From positions 1 through 26,540 of IMG/VR virus record IMGVR_UViG_3300020418_000040: a stretch of DNA of 26,540 bases; one strand, 5' to 3'. This document shows, one piece after another, positions 20,201-24,868 of this stretch. Positions within the stretch are counted from its first letter, which is position 1, and each line of letters begins with the position of its first letter. The notes beneath the pieces are model-generated. The model did not search any database. It worked only from the letters and a program-made list of their open reading frames with translations, and was not told the DNA's origin. The stretch is from a virus. The translations under genes and the position numbers were made by a program.

Positions 20201-21593
20201 TAAGAACATTACAAATACAAATCAACTAATTATAGATGAGGTTGAAGACACATTTGTAGATAGTCAACCTATAACATATATTGAAACAAATGGAGTGAAT
20301 TTTGTTATTAATGCTGCTGATGTAACTGGAATTAGTTCTGATCCAATAAGAGATGGTTATACTCTTAAATTTGATCATAGAAATCATGGAATGCATTCAA
20401 ATACAAATAGAGTAAGAGTTTCTAATTTCCATCCAGATGTAAAACCAACTCTAATAACTTCAAGTATTGATGATGACAGTACAACAATTGATCTTACAAG
20501 TGACACTGATTTTACAACTTTTGAAGGAACTGCAGTTGGAGCTGGACATACTGGATACTTGTTAATTGATAGAGAAATTATTGCATATAATGCCATTGCA
20601 AATAATCAAATAACAATTTCAACAAGATCTGTTGATTCAAGTTTCAAATCCAATCATAGTTCATCATCTTTAGCTCATAAGTATGAGTTTAATGGTTTAT
20701 CTCTAAGAAAAATTAATACAGATCATAATATAGATTCTAGAGAAAAAACTTTTGATAGTTACCATTTAAAAATTGCCACTGATGGTAAAACATTCCAAAA
20801 AACTAAAACTGGAGGAGGAAGTGTACTTCATGTGTCACAAAATGTTCCTTTTGAAATTATTGACCCAAGAATCACATCAATCACACCTACTGGAACTAAT
20901 ATAACAGGAAGAATTAAAACAACATCTGGAACAAGTTTAAGTGGTAATGAGGCATCATTCGTAGACAAGGGTTATGAACCTGTGGCTTTAAATCAATTAA
21001 ATTATCTTGATAGTCCTAGAATAATTGCATCAGAGATAAATGAATTTGATTTGTTAGGTAATGAAAAATCATTTGGTCTTGAATTGACTCTTTCAACAAC
21101 AAAAGAAGATGTATCCCCAGTTGTTGATTTAGACACTTTAAATGTAGTTGGAATTAGTAATTTAGTTGATGATAAAGTGTCTAACTTTGAAACTGATAAT
21201 AGACCAAAAATATCTGGTTTTGATCCAAATACTGCCATATATGAAACTAGAAAAATTAATTTAGAATTTGTTTCTAACTCTATCTTTGTTCAGTTTGATG
21301 GACATAGAGAACCTGAAGGTGAGTTTAGAGTATTCTACAAATTATTCAGAGGTGATGGAGATGACATGAATCAAAATTATATTCCATTCAATGGAAATGG
21401 ATTACCTGACAAGACTGTAAATCCAAATGCTATTAGAAATGCTTTTAGTGAATATAAGTTTACTGTTGAAAATACTGCACAGTTCACTGGATTTATGATT
21501 AAAGTTGTAATGACATCTACTAGTCAGGCAAAACCACCTAGACTTAAGAACTTCAGAGCAATTGCACTTAGATCATTCCAAATTGACGATTAA
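14253..21593 (+). CDS. Large virion structural protein, DUF4815-like N terminus (gp9/gp10 position)
   Basis: A 2446-residue protein of a family common in marine T4-like phages and jumbo phages. The N-terminal VLFKPGFPVQARELTTLQSI (about 25-44), FFKEGSMVIPGG and, further on, SGKAYVRGYEID (about 355-366) fit DUF4815-type tail proteins. Other recognisable blocks are MKDIGSLEHRIKNLENYT---LLE (about 1120-1145), a NVRSRNVEVVGKRLKPNTRY section (about 1412-1435), DPLAQSFLVERDQYQDG--ITGGELFF (about 1673-1700), and ARMGEEDL-like and PYLGSLFKSQNSSTWTP parts (to about 1820). GxGY repeats lie near 1922-1972, and an IDREIIAY module near 2100-2147. The C-terminal domain starts YETRKINL-F and ends K-V-V-M-T-S-T and FRAIALRSF. 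It probably attaches fibres to the baseplate or forms its periphery; this is inferred from position, since T4 genes 9-12 are not recognisable here. The start is the first ATG after gene 8. Confidence 0.85.
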   Translation: MPQNTNLNVSPYFDDFNENKNYHKVLFKPGFPVQARELTTLQSILQNQVEKFGRHFFKEGSMVIPGGTFYDPNYFAVKIDPNFLNIPVNSYTKFLVDNNIKIQGETSGVEATVVNRLTAPESIDGFDTLYLKYSKSGSDGTTRTFQDGENLITLSGIAFENTSIAANSQFARCIVANSTSTGSSFSINEGVYFVRGFFVKTIASTVILDQYSNSPSYRVGFLIKEEKTSASSTNSDLYDNALGFSNEAAPGADRLKISVSLHKKSLTDINDKDFVELMRVVNGSVKEMVTATEYNIFAKELARRTYDESGDYYVKPFSIDVKESLNDRIGNRGIYFDTQQTQNGNTPSDDIISLQVSSGKAYVRGYEIDKVGSTSIDVLKPRTTKLEENISIPIRIGKSMNITNVLGSPAIGFNASSLKLLNRRLLDTRQRDTGAAVIGDVRPYDFMQRTSAGIAVTTFDLRFYDMQLYTVLTVANTITTGVDSHVKGKFSGAVGYVVTAVSGTSITLRDVIGEFQINEPLIVNGLEIGNNITTIVDNSFEDIKAVHSTAGVSAGTTSFSADLVLDRDKEIFRAGEEISIVSGLLKNPSVKDYRSLVKENDIIGFAGNVNRTDITFNRVSSIGVGGTNFQMEAVATVPGVCDGVIGNITPNHVTVKIPTLTVSDDPGFRVKLADDFVSSMNVLDSSYIVRKQITNGSFTNFQAVFNITDLTDLNTDDLFFEPFTQTNYALEVDAGTGDAFMQKLDSPMVNVSTNLKTVTISGLSKETGDATLTATIRRSSLSSKEKSIVRCSDLVITKSESTGSGIGTTSLNDGLTYSQYYGTRVQDEEISLNVPEVSRVLAIFESNDTNNPDLPTLIATDATATFTGNVTVGEQFIGGTSGAVARVVSVVSGTSISFVYENQNTFEVGENISLKTSGIFASLTSVLPGDRNLLNNYTLDDGQRLEFADFSRIVRKSDAEKPTRKLRIIFDYLLNNETAGTIETVNSYNTLSYSKDIPLVFDRFASDFIDFRPRVTPFTANNKSPFSFGSRSFSSTQSEVVASNETLVVDYSYYQGRVDRLYLTKDGFFTVKEGTPSRLPKLPLPNEEAFEVASISYPPYVRNANQEVTVKTVRHKRYTMKDIGSLEHRIKNLENYTTLSLLETDTKNLSIKDPNTGLDKFKSGFFVDNFTDHTIHNLKGESKFDIDLVRGECRPRSTERNVPLIHETVSTLGNPVNTDYRWSEDFVDGNITRNGPALILNHTDVEFLTQPFATRTENLNPFHIALFAGTIQLNPESDFWVEEVPLGAPAVFNIDTAYNALAELLDVEDRENGGMASSFWNSHEITWNGRDSATFLGEEITDVEVLSSSTEQIHQAAGHGTEVLEVTNQTIQNTITQTFSESGIEREFGLQLTPNDQVIDLGNKVLGIDILYNVRSRNVEVVGKRLKPNTRYYVFMENVDMTAYAVPKLLPVVMTRGSFSTGDLMYSVENPPGTAGRPSIHFRLTSSNHKIGPFNAPTETYTTNPYDSSSLPDTYSSTSTILNIDTGGLAFFTEPDHIGYVNKGMNLVNANGDAEATVSDLSLVSDEKGDLIFSLHIPDPTVESSPLFTTGNNTIRITTSPTNASILDPGESSAETEYLATGYQTNTQEQTLNIRTPQIETLQIGSDQPVTRIFTEDVVQDPVNVQTSERIDYYDPLAQSFLVERDQYQDGVFITGGELFFKTKDNEVPVTVQLRTMRDGSPTTTILPFGEVQIDPAQVNASDDPTVATNFRFNTPVYLQSGYEYALVLVAPTEKYLTYITRMGEEDLILQSVSNRQPYLGSLFKSQNSSTWTPSQLEDLKFKLNKAQFVTNTPSSVLLRNSELQLQRIRKTNPVTAFSKRLTIGIGETTISFTSGAEVTQGTNTGRVFSSGGKITSGTSKIEVAANTGIGLTPTSGSFTYSGIGFTTLTGSGSGAVAAVTVNGGAVTSGNVNITNGGTGYQVGDLLLMNSVGFNGSGVRAVVKNITNTNQLIIDEVEDTFVDSQPITYIETNGVNFVINAADVTGISSDPIRDGYTLKFDHRNHGMHSNTNRVRVSNFHPDVKPTLITSSIDDDSTTIDLTSDTDFTTFEGTAVGAGHTGYLLIDREIIAYNAIANNQITISTRSVDSSFKSNHSSSSLAHKYEFNGLSLRKINTDHNIDSREKTFDSYHLKIATDGKTFQKTKTGGGSVLHVSQNVPFEIIDPRITSITPTGTNITGRIKTTSGTSLSGNEASFVDKGYEPVALNQLNYLDSPRIIASEINEFDLLGNEKSFGLELTLSTTKEDVSPVVDLDTLNVVGISNLVDDKVSNFETDNRPKISGFDPNTAIYETRKINLEFVSNSIFVQFDGHREPEGEFRVFYKLFRGDGDDMNQNYIPFNGNGLPDKTVNPNAIRNAFSEYKFTVENTAQFTGFMIKVVMTSTSQAKPPRLKNFRAIALRSFQIDD

Positions 21594-21817
21594 TGAATAA
21601 ACACATAAAAGTTAAATCAGATGTCTCTCTTGTAAGGGATATCGATTCAAATGCAATTATCAGCAGAAATCAGAGTGAATTTGATAAGTTCATAAAATTA
21701 TCTGAGAAAAAATACGCAGAAAAAAAGAAATTAGACAATATGCGTAGTGATTTGGATTCTTTAAAACAGGATATGGATGAGATAAAAACTCTTCTTCGAA
21801 ATATTATGGATAAATGA
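21593..21817 (+). CDS. Small coiled-coil protein of unknown function
   Basis: 74 residues, charged and rich in K, D and E. The C-terminal half (about 40-72) has a heptad-like pattern, KLDNMRSDLDSLKQDMDEIK followed by TLLRNIMDK, that predicts a helix able to form a coiled coil. The N-terminal half (IKVKSDVSLVRDIDSNAII) is of a type found in small ORFs at this position in cyanophages. Its ATG overlaps the stop of the 2446-residue gene (TAATG) without a Shine-Dalgarno sequence, so translation is probably coupled and the product may act with that protein. It could be an assembly factor or a minor virion part; no function can be assigned. Confidence 0.75.
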   Translation: MNKHIKVKSDVSLVRDIDSNAIISRNQSEFDKFIKLSEKKYAEKKKLDNMRSDLDSLKQDMDEIKTLLRNIMDK

Positions 21818-21819
21818 TT

Positions 21820-21827
21820 TATAAATA
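21820..21827 (+). promoter_or_regulatory. T4-type late promoter TATAAATA upstream of the fibre-gene cluster
   Basis: An exact TATAAATA lies in the 39-base gap between the 74-residue and 112-residue genes, 29 bases before the ATG at 21857. It is the second of only two exact matches that I found. It would drive the fibre-like genes and, by read-through, genes 13 and 14. Confidence 0.85.
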
Positions 21828-21856
21828 TTCCAAGATAGATTCTAATTAGTTAAATA

Positions 21857-22195
21857 ATGGCAGCATATATTAGTAACATAGTAATTGATGCTGGTGCTGA
21901 CTTTAACCAGATTTTTAATTTAGAAAATGCATCAAATGCACCTCTAGATTTATCTGGATATACAGCTACATCAAAATTGAAGAAACATCCTGCCTCATTA
22001 ACTGATAAGGCAGCATTCACGGTCTCATTTCCGAACCGTGCTCAAGGACAATTAAAAATTGCATTAGGGTCTTCTGTCACATCTGCTTTAAAGGCAGGTA
22101 GATATAGTTATGATGTGTTATTAAATGATGGTTCTTTAAAAACAAGAATAGTTAGTGGAAGTGCGATTGTTACTGCTGGAGTTACTACAGGTTAA
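21857..22195 (+). CDS. Virion-type beta-sandwich protein, unknown role
   Basis: 112 residues with a pattern known from small structural proteins next to phage fibre genes: NIVIDAGADFNQIFNLEN at the start, LDLSGYTATSKLKKHPAS in the middle, AGRYSYDVLLNDGS after a short linker, and a strand that ends in a GVTT motif. The alternation suggests an all-beta, Ig-like or baseplate-upper-protein-like fold; this is inferred from strand pattern only. There is no signal peptide. It is the first gene after the second late promoter, has no clear Shine-Dalgarno sequence, and is followed after five bases by the 75-residue gene. It is likely a fibre adaptor or other virion part. Confidence 0.75.
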   Translation: MAAYISNIVIDAGADFNQIFNLENASNAPLDLSGYTATSKLKKHPASLTDKAAFTVSFPNRAQGQLKIALGSSVTSALKAGRYSYDVLLNDGSLKTRIVSGSAIVTAGVTTG

Positions 22196-22200
22196 TTAAA

Positions 22201-22428
22201 ATGTCTGAAATAAAAGTCAGAGTCGGTTCAAGAAATGCGAATAAAGTTATATCCTCTCTATCTGGTAGTGGAGGAACTTTAGGTGGATTATCAGACGTAG
22301 ATATATCTGGTGGTCTATCAGATGGAATGGTTTTAGTTTTTAACGCATCGACAAGTAAATTTGAAGCAACTTTAGAATTGACACCAGGAGCAACACAAAA
22401 TTTAAACATTAATGGGGGAAGTTTTTAA
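22201..22428 (+). CDS. Small glycine/serine-rich virion-associated protein
   Basis: 75 residues, with a charged beta-like start (EIKVRVGSRNANKVISS), a glycine-serine stretch, and then LGGLSDVDISGGLSDGMVLV and F-N-A-S-T-S-K-F-E. That last pattern is common in phage fibre and fibre-adaptor proteins, where it marks a short repeat unit. It ends in NGGSF, very like the DGGQF end of the following 480-residue protein. The codons of its last residues contain GGGGGA (22414-22419), a good Shine-Dalgarno site for the next gene, whose ATG follows the stop directly. It could be a detached first segment of the downstream fibre. The function is unknown. Confidence 0.75.
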   Translation: MSEIKVRVGSRNANKVISSLSGSGGTLGGLSDVDISGGLSDGMVLVFNASTSKFEATLELTPGATQNLNINGGSF

Positions 22429-23871
22429 ATGGCCAGCATAATACGAGTAAAAAGATCGACTGGCACCTCTGCTCCGTCAACCATAAACTATGGTGAACTC
22501 GCTGTTACGATTGCGAATGGAAATCAAGGGACATTAGGTGGAAGACTGTTCGTCGGAGATAATACAAATCCAGATCCAAATCCAATAGTCATTGGTGGTA
22601 AATATTACACTGATATGATGGGTAATGGGCCAGGTGAGGTTAAGGGAAAAGGAAATATTCACGGTGCTTCAGCAGCAAACGGTTTTATACCAATTTTAAA
22701 TTCAGATGTGGCTGCTAGACATCCAGGTGGAGGTTCTTCAGGATTTGGGCCAGCATATGCAGCACAAGCTTTACCAACAGTAGATAGTTGGACTGTAGAC
22801 AATCTTACATTTGATGGTAGTACAATATACTCAAATGATAGTAACGGACATATAAAATTTGTAACTAATGGCACTGGACAAGTAATCATTAATGATGATA
22901 CCAAGTTATCATTTGGTCAAAACTCAGATTCAAGTATCGAATATGATGAAGATGGAACAGATAAAATTCAAGTTACTGGTGCACCTTGGGTATATAATGG
23001 AGTTACTCTTGAGATAGTTAATCCTGGTGTCGGTGATGGTTTAGTTGTTGATAATATTGGAATTTCATCTAATGTAATTAGAAGCAGGCCTGGTGGTGGA
23101 AATACTTTATTCATCGACCCATACCCAGATGGTTTGGACAGTGATGGTATGGTCATCATCAAAGGTAGTTTACAGGTTGATGGAACTACAACCACTGTTA
23201 ACTCTACAAATACATCATTAAATGATCCAATAATGAATATTGGTGATGTAACAAGTAAGAGAACTGTTTTAGCAATAGTTGGATCTGGAACCTCTGCAAT
23301 TCAACTTGACTCAATTGCAGGTATTAATACTGGTGATACTATAAGTGGTAGTGCTTCTTTACCAGGTGCTGGTACAACAACGATTCATTCATTTGTTGAG
23401 TCTGCGGGCATTTCAACCGTATTCATCGATGGTCAAACCACAGCTGGAATATCAACAACAACTCAATTAACAATTACTCACGGATTTGATACTAACACTG
23501 ATCGTGGTATCACTTTTAATTATAATACAAGCACTGGAGTGGGTAACAACAAGACTGGATTCTTCGGATTTAATGACAGCACAGGTGAAAATAGTAATGC
23601 ACCCGAAAGATCATTTACATACATTCCTGATGCTACAAATACTGGTAATGTTATTAGTGGTACAAAAGGTTTCCTAGATATAAAAGGAATATATTTTCAA
23701 AGTGGAGATTATTCAACAGCTGGTAACGGAATCATTTATTTCGATACTACTGGTAAGATGGTTGGTGCAGCTGGTACTACTGCTGGTATAACTACCTCAA
23801 ACTTTATACTCACAACGGATGCCAGTGGCATACCGAAGTGGACAACAACGATTGATGGAGGTCAATTCTGA
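22429..23871 (+). CDS. Tail-fibre-like structural protein
   Basis: 480 residues with the typical opening of marine T4-like fibre proteins: IIRVKRSTGTSAPSTINYGE, then LGGRLFVGDN and IGGKYYTDM (to about residue 64). Asp/Asn/Gly-rich repeats follow (DGSTIYSNDSNGHIKFVTNG near 127-146), then LQVDGTTTTVNSTNTSLNDP (about 248-267), a phrase often found in phage fibres. The C-terminal part has GFFGFNDSTG, FTYIPDATNTGNVISGTKG and a final DGGQF. No histidine-rich metal-binding tip, chaperone or peptidase domain is visible. It probably forms a trimeric fibre or spike shaft; trimerisation is inferred from family behaviour. It starts immediately after the stop of the 75-residue gene with GGGGGA upstream. 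Confidence 0.8.
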   Translation: MASIIRVKRSTGTSAPSTINYGELAVTIANGNQGTLGGRLFVGDNTNPDPNPIVIGGKYYTDMMGNGPGEVKGKGNIHGASAANGFIPILNSDVAARHPGGGSSGFGPAYAAQALPTVDSWTVDNLTFDGSTIYSNDSNGHIKFVTNGTGQVIINDDTKLSFGQNSDSSIEYDEDGTDKIQVTGAPWVYNGVTLEIVNPGVGDGLVVDNIGISSNVIRSRPGGGNTLFIDPYPDGLDSDGMVIIKGSLQVDGTTTTVNSTNTSLNDPIMNIGDVTSKRTVLAIVGSGTSAIQLDSIAGINTGDTISGSASLPGAGTTTIHSFVESAGISTVFIDGQTTAGISTTTQLTITHGFDTNTDRGITFNYNTSTGVGNNKTGFFGFNDSTGENSNAPERSFTYIPDATNTGNVISGTKGFLDIKGIYFQSGDYSTAGNGIIYFDTTGKMVGAAGTTAGITTSNFILTTDASGIPKWTTTIDGGQF

Positions 23872-23875
23872 TACT

Positions 23876-24052
23876 ATGAACAGTGAAGTTGATGTGAATA
23901 TTTTGATTAATCATTACCATAAGAAATTATCAACATTAGTTAATCAAAATATATTATTAGAGGCAAAAATGGAATCCATGACAAAAGATTACATGGATTT
24001 AAAGCAAAAATTTGATGAATTACAAAGTCCTAAAAGGGGAATTAAAAAATGA
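23876..24052 (+). CDS. Small coiled-coil protein upstream of gene 13
   Basis: 58 residues starting VDVNILINHYHKKLSTLVNQ after the first Met-Asn-Ser-Glu. The rest (NILLEAKMESMTKDYMDLKQ and on) is a helix with leucine, methionine and isoleucine spacing of a coiled coil. Similar short ORFs occur just before neck genes in cyanophages. A longer frame opens at 23819, but that start lies inside the fibre gene. The ATG at 23876, four bases after the fibre stop and 13 bases after GGAGGT (23857-23862), is the better choice. Its stop overlaps the ATG of gene 13 (ATGA). The role is unknown; it could assist neck or fibre assembly. Confidence 0.75.
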   Translation: MNSEVDVNILINHYHKKLSTLVNQNILLEAKMESMTKDYMDLKQKFDELQSPKRGIKK

Positions 24053-24864
24053 GTAAGCCATCCACTAGACAGGAACTAATTGATTACTGCCTAAGAAGAC
24101 TAGGTTATCCTGTGCTGGAAGTTAATGTGGATGAAGATCAAATTGAAGACTTAATAGATGATGCACTTCAGTATTTTCAAGAACGTCATTTTGACGGTGT
24201 TGAGAGAATGCTTCTAAAACATAAAATTACAAAAGAAAATAGAGAAACATTAAGAACTGGAATTACTACTACCACTGCAACTTCTACAGTTGGTATAACT
24301 ACAAGTACTTTTGAAGAAGATCAAAACTTCATACAATTACCAGATCATGTAATAGGTGTAGAAAGAGTTTTGAAGATGGATAATAGTACAATATCCAGTG
24401 GCTTGTTTAATCTTAAATATCAAATATTTTTAAATGATCTTTACTATTATGGTGCACTTGATTTATTAAACTATACGATGACAAAGACTTATCTTGAAGA
24501 TTTAAGTCGAATTATCACACCAGATACCCAAATAAGATTTAATAAAAAAAGAGGAAGATTATATTTAGATATAGATTTTGAACAAATGTCTGATGATAAA
24601 TTTATCATTATTGATGGTTATCGTCTTTTAGATCCATCAGATGCAAGTAAAGTTTATAATGATTTTTGGTTGAAAAAATATGCAACATCACTAATTAAGA
24701 AGCAATGGGGAATGAACTTAATTAAATTCCAAGGAGTAATGTTACCTGGTGGAGTTCAGTTAAATGGAAGGCAGATATATGAAGACGCAATTCGAGAACT
24801 AGAAGAATTAGAAAACACACTCAAGACGGAATACGAATTACCACCACTTGATTTTATAGGATGA
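24049..24864 (+). CDS. 13: Neck protein gp13 (head completion)
   Basis: 271 residues, homologous to cyanophage gp13 and T4 gp13 (309 residues). With gp14, gp13 forms the neck connecting portal and tail after DNA packaging. The diagnostic N terminus is STRQELIDYCLRRLGYPVLE, followed by V-D-E-D-Q-I-E-D-L-I-D-D-A and LQYFQERHFDGVERM (about residues 5-55). At about residues 74-90 there is a threonine-rich loop, GITTTTATSTVGITTSTF, which looks like the G-I-x-T motif of the giant proteins. It is probably a surface loop. AGGGGA at 24035-24040, eight bases before the ATG, is a clear Shine-Dalgarno site. Four bases separate it from gene 14. Confidence 0.92.
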   Translation: MSKPSTRQELIDYCLRRLGYPVLEVNVDEDQIEDLIDDALQYFQERHFDGVERMLLKHKITKENRETLRTGITTTTATSTVGITTSTFEEDQNFIQLPDHVIGVERVLKMDNSTISSGLFNLKYQIFLNDLYYYGALDLLNYTMTKTYLEDLSRIITPDTQIRFNKKRGRLYLDIDFEQMSDDKFIIIDGYRLLDPSDASKVYNDFWLKKYATSLIKKQWGMNLIKFQGVMLPGGVQLNGRQIYEDAIRELEELENTLKTEYELPPLDFIG

Positions 24865-24868
24865 TGCC

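Noticed and set aside
2145-21593. Assembly error or fusion as the reason for the two very long ORFs
   Set aside because: Both frames stay open over thousands of codons with consistent composition, and large proteins of this type are known at this position in marine T4-like phages. A read-level check would still be the decisive test.
21818-21856. A terminator between the 74- and 112-residue genes
   Set aside because: No stable GC stem followed by a T run is seen; the gap is explained by the late promoter.
22429-23871. A diversity-generating retroelement target in the fibre gene
   Set aside because: No reverse transcriptase, template repeat or adenine-biased variable stretch is visible in the window.
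23819-23875. Upstream start for the 58-residue gene at 23819
   Set aside because: It would overlap the fibre gene by over 50 bases, and the added residues do not look like the family N terminus. The ATG at 23876 has GGAGGT upstream.
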